Shown one piece after another: positions 16,863 to 23,304 of a stretch of 33,611 nucleotides of DNA. The position numbers and the translations under genes were made by a program. The first letter of the stretch is position 1, and every line of letters begins with the position of its first letter. Origin of the DNA: a virus; the IMG/VR virus record IMGVR_UViG_3300021964_000261, positions 1 through 33,611 of that record, one strand, 5' to 3'. The notes below the pieces were generated by a model, which was not told the DNA's origin, did not search any database, and saw nothing but the letters and a program-made list of their open reading frames with translations.

Positions 16863-17116
16863 GATCTATCTCCACCTAATGGGTTTCTTACACCACCAAG
16901 CTGACCTCTTAGATTTACATTGCCAGCATTATCTTCATCTATTTCCATAAAGTTTAATGATAGACCCCCTCTGGTTCTGCTTCTTGGTTTTCTTAAGTTT
17001 TGTGGATCAAGAGTTTTTGCTGGAGCTGTTGCTTTGGCTACTTCTTCTCTTGCACCTTCAGGAGCTACCGCTTCCTGTCTTGGCTGTGGTTTAGCTCTTC
17101 TTGGTGAACCGCCCAT
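16859..17116 (-). CDS. Small virion-type protein, 85 aa
   Basis: Basic and Pro/Ala/Arg-rich at the N-terminus (MGGSPRRAKPQPRQEAVAPE), ending Gly/Arg/Asn-rich (NLRGQLGGVRNPLGGDRS). It follows the other 85-residue gene with a one-base TAATG overlap. Low-complexity proteins with such Gly-Arg tails occur next to the packaging genes in many podoviruses and are usually minor structural proteins. No specific function can be assigned. Confidence 0.55.
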   Translation of the reverse strand: MGGSPRRAKPQPRQEAVAPEGAREEVAKATAPAKTLDPQNLRKPRSRTRGGLSLNFMEIDEDNAGNVNLRGQLGGVRNPLGGDRS

Positions 17117-17373
17117 TATCTAAATCTCCCTGTTTGAAATGGATCTCTAATTTGTTCTGTTGGTTGTGGACCAGTATCTTGTATACCAAGCAATCCACCT
17201 GAACCAAGCAGACTTCTTGGATCTGTTCTCATCGCTCTACGTCTTGCAGCAAGTGCGGATGTTTCCTTCTTAGCGGAGGCATCTGCGGCGGCTTCTCTTT
17301 CAGCTACAAGTTTCTTGCTTTCCTCTAACTCTGGTGGAGGAGTGTATTTTGGTTTTGAGAACAACATACCCAT
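17116..17373 (-). CDS. Small virion-type protein with RSLLGSGG-like tail, 85 aa
   Basis: Begins MGMLFSKPKYTPPPELEESK, continues as an Ala/Glu/Lys helix (residues 20-48) and ends with RRRAMRTDPRSLLGSGGLLG and a polar tail. A helix followed by an 'R-R-x-L-L-x-x-G-G-x-G' segment is a pattern common to small phage proteins near the portal. Probably a minor head or core component; function not known. It lies one base downstream of the acetyltransferase. Confidence 0.55.
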   Translation of the reverse strand: MGMLFSKPKYTPPPELEESKKLVAEREAAADASAKKETSALAARRRAMRTDPRSLLGSGGLLGIQDTGPQPTEQIRDPFQTGRFR

Positions 17374-17374
17374 A

Positions 17375-17875
17375 TTAATAGTCCTTTCGTATCTTGCTAT
17401 ATATTAGCATATCTTTTTGGTCAAAGGTATATTTTTTTAATAAACCTTCTCTTTTAAAAGATATACTTTCAATCCATTTGATTGCTCGGATATTACTAGC
17501 TAAAACTGTAACATGGATTCTGTGTAAATTCAACTCTTCCATTATGAGGTCCATGAACTTTTTTGCACCTCTATGGAACTTTAGTTTGTGTTTACTGACC
17601 AAATACATATCAGGTATCATCCATAACTCGGCTACACCATACCATTGTGGTGCTACACCAAAGCATAATACAGGTTTACCACCATCTAAAACTGTATATC
17701 CATAGCCAGTTTGGGCGGCAAAGTCTAAGAACTCTGCATAATTTGGCATTTCTGTTAGGTGTTTCTTGTCGTGTTCATGGAGATCCATGATGTTTAGTAG
17801 GTATGATTTGAACGGAACCACCGATAAATTAGTACCTGCTGTATTAAATAGGTACTCTAGTGTCTGCTCATTCAT
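17375..17875 (-). CDS. GNAT-type acetyltransferase-like protein
   Basis: A protein of 166 residues. The C-terminal half has the shape of a GNAT fold: a helix (KFMDLIMEELNLHRI), a strand (HVTVLASN), then the motif NIRAIKWIESISFKREGLLK, which matches the 'N-x-x-A-x-x-x-x-x-x-x-G-F-x-x-E-G' pattern of these enzymes. The canonical pyrophosphate-binding loop is weak. Acetyltransferase-like proteins of this size lie near the terminase in several T7-like phages; target and acetyl-CoA use are unproven. It overlaps the upstream nuclease gene by 8 bases. Confidence 0.65.
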   Translation of the reverse strand: MNEQTLEYLFNTAGTNLSVVPFKSYLLNIMDLHEHDKKHLTEMPNYAEFLDFAAQTGYGYTVLDGGKPVLCFGVAPQWYGVAELWMIPDMYLVSKHKLKFHRGAKKFMDLIMEELNLHRIHVTVLASNIRAIKWIESISFKREGLLKKYTFDQKDMLIYSKIRKDY

Positions 17876-18188
17876 GTTCTTTCAGCCTCATTGCTATCTC
17901 TTTCCATAATACCCAGTCCATATACACACCTGGCTGGTCATAATCTTCTACTAGGATTAGCAAATCAGCAGAACCTTTCCACTTCTTTATGGTTGCGAAC
18001 CCTCCCCCATTCTTTCGTGCCTTAACTTCGCATACCAATCCACCGATTAGATCTACCGCTACATCATGTGGGAAGTCTTTTATTGCCCCTGATAAGGGTT
18101 GCCTTCTGGCATTGATGTCCATAGATTGAAACATCTTTACTATTTTGTTTTCTACTCTTGTACCTTTACGTTTGGCTGAACTTGTCAT
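17868..18188 (-). CDS. Hjc-like Holliday junction resolvase / PD-(D/E)xK nuclease
   Basis: A protein of 106 residues opening KRKGTRVENKIVKMF, with the basic helix and glutamate (E13) typical of archaeal Hjc-type resolvases. A conserved NARRQPLSGA segment follows, then D43 in FPHDVAVD, and CEVKARK at 53-59 supplies the E-x-K of the PD-(D/E)xK site. The KWKGSADLLIL stretch corresponds to the conserved following strand. Size fits a resolvase. Between TerL and the acetyltransferase, it probably debranches replicated or recombined DNA before packaging, the job of T7 gp3. Confidence 0.75.
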   Translation of the reverse strand: MTSSAKRKGTRVENKIVKMFQSMDINARRQPLSGAIKDFPHDVAVDLIGGLVCEVKARKNGGGFATIKKWKGSADLLILVEDYDQPGVYMDWVLWKEIAMRLKEHE

Positions 18189-19705
18189 GCAAATATATCA
18201 AAATCCGTATTCGCTACTGATTGTTTGAATTGTGGATTATGTCCCCTCGTTAGTTGTTTATGTTCACCACCCCCTAGTACCAGATACATATAAGCATCAC
18301 CAACGTGGGAATGGTCGTTCTTGTTTGGTGTGTCACGATAACGCTCTCCACCAGATACCTGAACCCTTTTGAAATGATAACCACCTGCTAACGATTTGCG
18401 TAATCTTTGACATCTTTTGTCAATAAGCAATCCAGGTTTACCTTCAATTAATCGGTTCATTGGCATAGCACCAGCTTCACGTCTCACTCGAAAGTCGTTA
18501 CTTGCTGTTGGTCGTGCTAGTAATCCTATAGACTTTAGATGGTCAAAGGATGTTACTTCATAGATTTGATCCCTTTGCATACCAGCAGGGTCTCCCCATA
18601 CCAATACTTCGTACTTCGGAAACTTAGTAGCCAGTTCGGATTTAAGCATAGTACCAAAACGTTCCAGTCCCATATCGAATGTTACCAGTTCGTGATAGAC
18701 TTGCCACCTACCATTCTTTAGTTTCTGCCCAAATATAGCGGCTGGTGTCAAACCAAAGTCAACACCGACTTGTACTGGGAGGGTTGGATCTGGCTCCAGG
18801 AAATCTTCGGACATGATGTTATCATCATATTCGTTCATGACAGGTTTGCCTTCTTGGACGTAGGTATATAATCCCTGTGCATAGCAACGTATCCAGTCTG
18901 TATTCTTTCCAAGTAGGGTTTGTTCATAGTACCCAGTGGGCAGGTTTTTTCTGTTTTCTGCGTTAGGGTTAGTTGCCCACCAGGTATTTGCTGAGAATAC
19001 AAAACCATTCGCTTCTGGATTCTCTGGCAACTCGTCAACTTTACATTCCTCTACAGCACCTGGCTGTTTAAAGAATGTCCACTTAAATTTTCCAGTCATC
19101 TTTTCTTTTTCAGATAACCGATACCACCAATGGTCATCATCCATAGGGTTGGTATCCATAATAATCCCACGCCAAGGCGTAGCTCCACCATCCGATAGAG
19201 TAGGGTATCTACCTACCCTGTGTGTTAACCCATCAATAACAGCCTTGGGTAACTCTCGTGCCTCATTGACCCATGCACCTGTCAACTCCATGGATAAAAG
19301 TTTACGGACATCTTTGGGTTGGTCCAGAGCTAGGAAGATAACTTCACAGTCTATACCTGGAGCATTGTCTCGTGATGGTAGCTTTATGTGATGGGTTAGC
19401 GGAGGAGACCAACGGAAAGATCCCCAGATATTCTCAGGAAACAACTCTTGCCATGTTTTAATGGTGGTTGTTCTTAATTCAGGATATGAGTTTCTGACAA
19501 CTACAAACCTACTATACTTGATTCCATCTCTTGGTGATGGTACTTGACTGACTGCCTTTAACATAATCTCAGCGGCACAGGCATAAGACTTACCGCTACC
19601 TACTGGTCCCATAATCCCCCTGACAAAAGATTTATCCTGCAGGAACTTCCATACAGTAGGGGAAGTGGTGAAGTCTAGGTTCAGATTTGTTATTGGACTA
19701 GTCAT
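18185..19705 (-). CDS. terL: Terminase large subunit
   Basis: A protein of 506 residues with a complete packaging motor. The Walker A motif is GPVGSGKS at 33-40, the Walker B-type segment TGAWVNEAR is at 142-150 and the coupling motif DTNP is at 184-187. The C-terminal RNase H-like nuclease has VGVDFG (D316), WGDPAG (D372) and HVGDAYMYL (D470). It cuts concatemeric DNA and pumps it into the prohead through the portal. It overlaps the methyltransferase stop by ATGA. The small subunit lies three genes upstream. Confidence 0.96.
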   Translation of the reverse strand: MTSPITNLNLDFTTSPTVWKFLQDKSFVRGIMGPVGSGKSYACAAEIMLKAVSQVPSPRDGIKYSRFVVVRNSYPELRTTTIKTWQELFPENIWGSFRWSPPLTHHIKLPSRDNAPGIDCEVIFLALDQPKDVRKLLSMELTGAWVNEARELPKAVIDGLTHRVGRYPTLSDGGATPWRGIIMDTNPMDDDHWWYRLSEKEKMTGKFKWTFFKQPGAVEECKVDELPENPEANGFVFSANTWWATNPNAENRKNLPTGYYEQTLLGKNTDWIRCYAQGLYTYVQEGKPVMNEYDDNIMSEDFLEPDPTLPVQVGVDFGLTPAAIFGQKLKNGRWQVYHELVTFDMGLERFGTMLKSELATKFPKYEVLVWGDPAGMQRDQIYEVTSFDHLKSIGLLARPTASNDFRVRREAGAMPMNRLIEGKPGLLIDKRCQRLRKSLAGGYHFKRVQVSGGERYRDTPNKNDHSHVGDAYMYLVLGGGEHKQLTRGHNPQFKQSVANTDFDIFA

Positions 19706-20859
19706 TGCATTTCATTTAGTATATGTTTTATTACCGCCACTGTCCACCCATTACCAATCATCTTATATCGTTGGGTATTAGAAACACCATCTGTGTAATT
19801 GTCAGGAAGTGTTTGTAGTCGTTCACATTCTAATGGTGTCAGCTTACGATAGTGTATGCCTTTTAGCAATTCGGTTGTCTTTTCTCTTTGGTTATCATTA
19901 AGTGTAACAATGTCGTCAATAACCACTTTAGGTATTGATGATGTTGCCGAAGTCAATGTATTAGATGGTTTGTTTGGTTTCCTAATTCTGTCTTGTTGTT
20001 GACCAGGATATGCTCCCTCTCGATTGAGTTGATAGTAGTTGTCTGTTTCGACAATAGACACTTTGGGCTGTGTGTTACCACCTTGCATAGATGTCAGTGT
20101 TGGACTCTTGCCGTCAGGACTATATACTCTTTTAATCATATCGTGTCCGTTTATATCCGATGCACTTCCGACTTGGACAGGTTTCCCAACTCGGTTACAA
20201 GCCAAGTAATCTCCTTGTTTACCATTTTTTACATATTCCATTGCCGATAAATTACTTGCTTTTTCTTGGGTTAAGTCTGTTAAGCATCTGTTATCTTTTA
20301 ATCTATTAGTAAAATTATCAGACATAATTGTGTAATTAGATGGCTCACATTCCAAAATATCAGCAAGAACAATCCCTCTCTCTTGTGGTTGTTTGATGTT
20401 TGGAATGTTTGTCCAATACAACCGCACCCTATTCTGTGCAGATACAAGTGAACTGTTAATCATAATAGGCTCAACTCCTAGCTGTTCTGTTATGACATCT
20501 TGGTATTCTTTCTTCATACGAACGTTCTCAAGCAAGAAGTATTTTGGTTTACATTCCCTCAACAAACGCACGAACTCAAAGAACAATGCCGAACGTGGGT
20601 CATTGAAGTTAAGTTGTTTTCCTGCAAAACTAAACCCTTGGCAAGGACTGCCACCCATCAACAAATCTATTTGTGGCAAATCCTCTGCTTTTAGTTTGAC
20701 CACATCCCCAACGTGTATTGTATCAGGAAAGTTTTTCTTGGCTATCTTTATAGCGTATTGGTCAATCTCACTTGCATAATAATTATCAACTGTTATGCCT
20801 AACTCTTTTAATGCTTGCTGCCCACAAGACATTCCATCAAATAAACTTAGCACATTCAT
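19702..20859 (-). CDS. DNA (cytosine-5) methyltransferase
   Basis: A protein of 385 residues with the C5-methyltransferase motifs in order. Motif I is LSLFDGMSCG (4-13), motif IV GGSPCQGFSFAG (69-80) with catalytic C73, motif VI ENVR (111-114) and motif VIII QNRVRLYWT (142-150). Motif IX is RKLTPLECERLQ (338-349) and motif X IGNGWTVAV (368-376). The variable region 240-315, which should choose the target, holds two similar blocks (KSPTLTSMQGG... and PSNTLTSATSS...). No restriction partner is nearby, so it is a solitary methylase, likely protecting phage DNA from host enzymes. It lies unusually between TerS and TerL, coupled by ATGA overlaps. Confidence 0.95.
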   Translation of the reverse strand: MNVLSLFDGMSCGQQALKELGITVDNYYASEIDQYAIKIAKKNFPDTIHVGDVVKLKAEDLPQIDLLMGGSPCQGFSFAGKQLNFNDPRSALFFEFVRLLRECKPKYFLLENVRMKKEYQDVITEQLGVEPIMINSSLVSAQNRVRLYWTNIPNIKQPQERGIVLADILECEPSNYTIMSDNFTNRLKDNRCLTDLTQEKASNLSAMEYVKNGKQGDYLACNRVGKPVQVGSASDINGHDMIKRVYSPDGKSPTLTSMQGGNTQPKVSIVETDNYYQLNREGAYPGQQQDRIRKPNKPSNTLTSATSSIPKVVIDDIVTLNDNQREKTTELLKGIHYRKLTPLECERLQTLPDNYTDGVSNTQRYKMIGNGWTVAVIKHILNEMQ

Positions 20860-21053
20860 TTATATTCACTTACATATTTTATAATACGATCTATTGTATT
20901 CTGATTTACTGTTACCTTACCAGCAAGCATCTGCTGTAGTTTGCTTATGAAGATTCCATTATTCCTAGCTACATCTTGCATACTAATCTTCTTGTTCACC
21001 ATCTCCTTCTGTACTATCTGTATCTCCGCTATCTCCATCTTCCTTTGTTTCAT
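20856..21053 (-). CDS. Small helix-turn-helix protein, 65 aa
   Basis: The ATG at 21053 has GGAG seven bases upstream. The product has an XRE-like helix-turn-helix: ISMQDVARNNGIFISKLQQM followed by LAGKVTVNQNTIDRIIKYV, i.e. 'A-x-x-x-G-I-x-x-x-x-x-x-x-L-x-G-K-x-x-V-x-x-x-T'. It overlaps the TerS 3' end by 71 bases in another frame, which is long for this genome. An internal ATG at 20981, just after the TerS stop, would give a 41-residue product lacking the first helix. Likely a small regulator or DNA-binding cofactor for packaging or methylation. Confidence 0.6.
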   Translation of the reverse strand: MKQRKMEIAEIQIVQKEMVNKKISMQDVARNNGIFISKLQQMLAGKVTVNQNTIDRIIKYVSEYK

Positions 21054-21486
21054 TTACTGGCTCCACATCTATTATTTGTTCAGGTCCGTGCATTACTATA
21101 CCAACAACAGAAGGCTTGTCCATATCTTCTTGTTTATCCATCATCCCTGTTGCTTTCGCTAATGTTCTTAACACGGATACTTTATCATGCAGTTCTACTT
21201 CCAACTGAGGACCTTCCTTAGTCGGTGTCATCTTAATCTTCTTAATTGCTTTGATTGCTTTGTTTGATATTTCATCAGGACTTTTGACACGAACATATCC
21301 AGAAGAATCCCAATCAATAATCTCATCTATACTTGATGTTGCTATATCAATTAGTTCTTGTGCCACCGCATCTTTATGATGTTCTAACACTTCAGACTTC
21401 TGGATACGTTTCTGTACTATGCGTACACCACCAAATCTATCTAAAGGTGGTTTGACTATCCTTCTCTTAGAAAGGGATTTCGTCAT
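20983..21486 (-). CDS. terS: Terminase small subunit (putative)
   Basis: A protein of 167 residues. The middle carries the segment ELIDIATSSIDEIIDWDSSG followed by VKSPDEISNKAIKAIKKIKM and DKVSVLRTLAKATGMM at ~105-125, a layout seen in Terminase_2/XtmA-type small subunits. The last 25 residues are very acidic (DGDSGDTDSTEGDGEQED). The N-terminus is basic, suitable for DNA contact. It recognises phage DNA and hands it to TerL, from which it is separated here by the HTH and methyltransferase genes. Ribosome site: GAGGGA. Confidence 0.7.
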   Translation of the reverse strand: MTKSLSKRRIVKPPLDRFGGVRIVQKRIQKSEVLEHHKDAVAQELIDIATSSIDEIIDWDSSGYVRVKSPDEISNKAIKAIKKIKMTPTKEGPQLEVELHDKVSVLRTLAKATGMMDKQEDMDKPSVVGIVMHGPEQIIDVEPVNETKEDGDSGDTDSTEGDGEQED

Positions 21487-21757
21487 CTAGTCCCTCATCT
21501 TTAGCGAACTGTGTACTTGGTGAGTTATTATTACCCCAGGCTCTAAAGAAGCCTACGATATCACCCTTGTTATATTTAGATGCGTCATCTATCTTTTGAT
21601 AAATCTTTATATCAATCGCACCATCAATAACTTCTCTTGTCTTAGTATCGTCATTCCAATTACTACCCTCCCATACTTCTATGATATAATCACCTTCCGT
21701 CATGTTAATAGGTTTCATTAGTTTATAATTACGATTACTGTGTGTTGGTCCAGCCAT
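21467..21757 (-). CDS. Small protein with SSB-like acidic C-terminal tip
   Basis: A protein of 96 residues ending KDEGLDDEIPF. The last six residues match the DDDIPF tip by which bacterial single-stranded DNA-binding proteins dock their partners. The body (GDYIIEVWEGSNWNDDTKTR; DIKIYQKIDD; KGDIVGFFRAW) is short and beta-rich, compatible with a compact OB fold, but I do not recognise a standard SSB sequence. It lies second in the leftward operon behind a good GAAAGGA ribosome site and overlaps TerS by 20 bases. It may be a diverged phage SSB that borrows the host's SSB-binding replication proteins. Confidence 0.6.
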   Translation of the reverse strand: MAGPTHSNRNYKLMKPINMTEGDYIIEVWEGSNWNDDTKTREVIDGAIDIKIYQKIDDASKYNKGDIVGFFRAWGNNNSPSTQFAKDEGLDDEIPF

Positions 21758-21770
21758 ACTCTTTCCTTTC

Positions 21771-21905
21771 TTATTTACCTTGTCCTCTATATTTCTTAAA
21801 ACTTCTACGCTTGTGTTTATTCATAGTTGACTTGATAGGATGCCGTCCTAACGAAGTACCCTTTGAGATATGAACATAGTTGTTTGTTGAAATCTTTTTA
21901 GACAT
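21771..21905 (-). CDS. Tiny basic protein with KRRSFKKYRGQGK tail, 44 aa
   Basis: Starts with ATG at 21905 behind AAGGAAA and ends with TAA at 21771. The product begins MSKKISTNNYVHISKGTSLG and ends NKHKRRSFKKYRGQGK. A 'K-R-S-x-K-K-Y-R-G-Q-G' terminus recurs in tiny unannotated proteins of many marine phages. It is the first gene after the leftward promoter, with only about a dozen bases of leader, so it should be expressed early and strongly. Highly basic; function unknown, nucleic-acid binding or ribosome contact is a guess. Confidence 0.75.
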   Translation of the reverse strand: MSKKISTNNYVHISKGTSLGRHPIKSTMNKHKRRSFKKYRGQGK

Positions 21906-21924
21906 TTTATTTCCTTATATAGGT

Positions 21925-21953
21925 AGCATATATCATTTATGAAAAAATTGCAA
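21925..21953 (-). promoter_or_regulatory. Leftward sigma70-type promoter
   Basis: On the minus strand TTGCAA (21948-21953) and TATGCT (21925-21930) are separated by exactly 17 bases. The expected start site near 21918 leaves a leader of about 12 bases carrying the AAGGAAA ribosome site of the 44-residue gene. It is the only good promoter I see for the long leftward operon, and since no phage RNA polymerase is encoded the host enzyme should read it. Confidence 0.6.
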
Positions 21954-21993
21954 AAAAATTGTGTGGGTTACCTACGTATATAGTAGAGACCCC

Positions 21994-22008
21994 CACCCCA
22001 AAGGGGTG
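21994..22008. repeat. GC-rich hairpin in the divergent control region
   Basis: CACCCC / GGGGTG form a perfect 6-base stem around an AAA loop, standing out in very AT-rich surroundings. It lies between the two divergent promoters and is not followed by a T run, so it is unlikely to be a terminator. It could be an operator, a structural landmark of the replication origin or an insulator. Confidence 0.55.
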
Positions 22009-22050
22009 CCCTTTAAATAAATAAAGTTTAGTCGGCTCTATATTAAAAAA

Positions 22051-22058
22051 GGTCGACC
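22051..22058. repeat. GGTCGACC palindrome in the control region
   Basis: A perfect 8-base GC-rich palindrome flanked by A and T runs (AAAAAA before, CTTT after), sited about 75 bases upstream of the rightward -35 box. Possible regulator or origin-protein site; no binding protein can be named. Confidence 0.35.
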
Positions 22059-22095
22059 CTTTCCTATTAAATATTATATAAGCTGCTTGTGGGGC

Positions 22096-22104
22096 TGTGG
22101 AAAA
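22096..22104. promoter_or_regulatory. DnaA-box-like site, possible origin region
   Basis: TGTGGAAAA differs at one base from TGTGGATAA, the reverse complement of the consensus DnaA box TTATCCACA. It lies in an AT-rich stretch between the divergent promoters together with a GC hairpin and a palindrome, the sort of place a replication origin occupies. A single imperfect box is weak evidence. Confidence 0.3.
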
Positions 22105-22131
22105 ATAATACACATTTTTTTATTTTAGGGG

Positions 22132-22159
22132 TTGACAATGTTATTTGTTTATATATACT
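22132..22159 (+). promoter_or_regulatory. Rightward early sigma70-type promoter
   Basis: A perfect TTGACA at 22132-22137 and TATACT at 22154-22159 (one mismatch to TATAAT) are separated by 16 bases. Transcription would begin near 22166 and give a leader of about 31 bases before the 32-residue gene at 22197. Strong host-type promoter for the first rightward block. Confidence 0.75.
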
Positions 22160-22196
22160 GAGGATATATTTAATAACTAATAAGGGAATACATACA

Positions 22197-22295
22197 ATGG
22201 AACAAGATAACACATTAGATATAATGCTTAATCTTACATATATAATAGCTGGTATATTTATATTATCACCATTATTACTTTTATTCATTCATTAA
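22197..22295 (+). CDS. Single-TM micro-protein, 32 aa
   Basis: The ATG at 22197 lies behind AAGGGA. I prefer it to the upstream in-frame non-ATG start at 22089, which lies before the promoter. The product is MEQDNTLDIMLNLTYIIAGI plus a hydrophobic run to residue 30, i.e. one membrane helix preceded by an acidic N-terminus. First gene of the rightward early transcript. Tiny early membrane proteins of phages often act on host membrane or channel proteins or exclude rival phages; no specific role can be read here. Confidence 0.6.
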   Translation: MEQDNTLDIMLNLTYIIAGIFILSPLLLLFIH

Positions 22296-22360
22296 AAACA
22301 ATTAATCAATTATAAACTAATTACACTATAATAATATATATATGTTAATTAATATTGTTA

Positions 22361-22405
22361 TAGGTAAGCTGGGGCTAAACAATTAGGTTAGCTGGAGCTA
22401 AACAA
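22361..22405 (+). repeat. Tandem 22-bp direct repeat before the 157-aa gene
   Basis: Two 22-base units (22361-22382 and 22384-22405), both of the form TAGG(T)(A/T)AGCTGG(G/A)GCTAAACAA, differ at two positions and are separated by one base. Each contains AGCTGGNGCT, a near palindrome. They end about 16 bases before the ATG at 22422, between the first gene and the second, and could be a regulator site or a leader RNA structure. Confidence 0.7.
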
Positions 22406-22421
22406 AGAAAGGAAATAACTA

Positions 22422-22895
22422 ATGTTAACAACATCAATTATAAAAGTAATATATGGACAAACTAATATAACTTTGTACAGGCATTATGACGGATACCTTG
22501 CAGAAGGTGGCTACGAGTTAGCTTGTATTCTTAAACACAATTTTGGAGCAAAAACTTTCATTAGACAATTACTAAAACAGAAAAATAGGGTGACTGAATC
22601 AGATGATGATTCTCCATTGTACGAAATTGTAGACTCTGACAACGAGGGGCAAGTATTTACATATACATTTGAATTTACTCAAAATGAATTTTCTTTTTAT
22701 CATAATCTTGACATGAAAGTTGAAAAACTTTTCTGTTGTCATAATATATTAGACGGCTATGCAACTGTATTTGAGGGGCAAGGAGATGTTCTAGAAGTAG
22801 CAAAAGAATTCTTAAGAATCTGTAAAGAAGATCGTTTCGCAGTAGGAGAAAGAGTAAGAACTGAAATAGAACAAGGGGATATGGTCAGCTTATAG
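22422..22895 (+). CDS. Conserved phage protein with YRHYDGY motif, 157 aa
   Basis: The ATG has GAAAGGAAAT upstream. Residues ~16-32 read TLYRHYDGYLAEGGYELA, matching the 'Y-x-H-x-D-G-Y-x-x-x-x-G-x-x-L' pattern of a small family seen in phages and bacteria whose function I do not know. The rest alternates beta strands and acidic turns (ESDDDSPLYEIVDSDNEG). The C-terminal part ends GERVRTEIEQGDMVSL. No membrane segment. It is the largest gene of the first early block, so probably a host-takeover or regulatory protein. Confidence 0.7.
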   Translation: MLTTSIIKVIYGQTNITLYRHYDGYLAEGGYELACILKHNFGAKTFIRQLLKQKNRVTESDDDSPLYEIVDSDNEGQVFTYTFEFTQNEFSFYHNLDMKVEKLFCCHNILDGYATVFEGQGDVLEVAKEFLRICKEDRFAVGERVRTEIEQGDMVSL

Positions 22896-22924
22896 TGACC
22901 ATTAAATTTTAGAAAGGAATAACT

Positions 22925-23041
22925 ATGTTTAATAAAGTACAAGACTTAACAAGCAAGATAGCCATAGGCGTATCCATATTCTTTGTGGTGGCTTGGGTAA
23001 TATGTGCCTATCAATTAGTAATGTTTATGAAGTGGTGGTAA
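22925..23041 (+). CDS. Single-TM micro-protein, 38 aa
   Basis: ATG at 22925 behind AGAAAGGAAT; TAA ends at 23041. The product starts MFNKVQDLTSKIAIGVSIFF and continues with a hydrophobic helix (VVAWVICAYQLVM) to a KWW end, i.e. one membrane helix with a basic terminus. It is followed after two bases by the next gene, so both are on one message. Function unknown; second tiny membrane protein of the early block. Confidence 0.65.
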   Translation: MFNKVQDLTSKIAIGVSIFFVVAWVICAYQLVMFMKWW

Positions 23042-23043
23042 CT

Positions 23044-23304
23044 ATGAATATGTATGACTTAAGAGATATAGAAAGCGAGGTAGACAAGATAAAGGATTGG
23101 CTTACCTGGTCAAAGATAGGTGATAAGTTTATCTATTATCGTGGCTTTCTTGCTGGTGATATGAAAGAAGAAGATCCTAAAGTAGTAAGACTAGCTATAA
23201 GAATACAAGAAGTAGTTAATGAACTATATGAAAATAAAACAGTTACACTTACACAAAGAAAGGTAGATGAAGAGAGCTATGAATACATAGCAATTAGAAC
23301 TTAA
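23044..23304 (+). CDS. Conserved small phage protein, 86 aa
   Basis: I place the start at ATG 23044 just after the preceding stop. A longer in-frame version from 22993 would overlap the 38-residue gene. The product has a helix (LRDIESEVDKIKDWL), a YYRGFLAGD segment, then a helix and a terminal hairpin (VTLTQRKVDEESYEYIAIR). The order 'Y-x-R-G-x-L-A-x-D ... L-x-Q-R-K ... Y-x-Y-I-A-x-R' is shared by small phage proteins of unknown function and looks like a winged-helix fold. Its stop lies inside the 3' end of the opposite-strand gene (11-base overlap). Confidence 0.65.
   Translation: MNMYDLRDIESEVDKIKDWLTWSKIGDKFIYYRGFLAGDMKEEDPKVVRLAIRIQEVVNELYENKTVTLTQRKVDEESYEYIAIRT

Noticed and set aside
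21994-22008. GC hairpin in the control region as a terminator
   Set aside because: No T run follows on either strand and no gene ends into it.
22089-22196. N-terminal extension of the 32-residue micro-protein to an upstream non-ATG start
   Set aside because: The extension would begin before the promoter and cross its -35 and -10 boxes; the ATG at 22197 has a suitable AAGGGA site.
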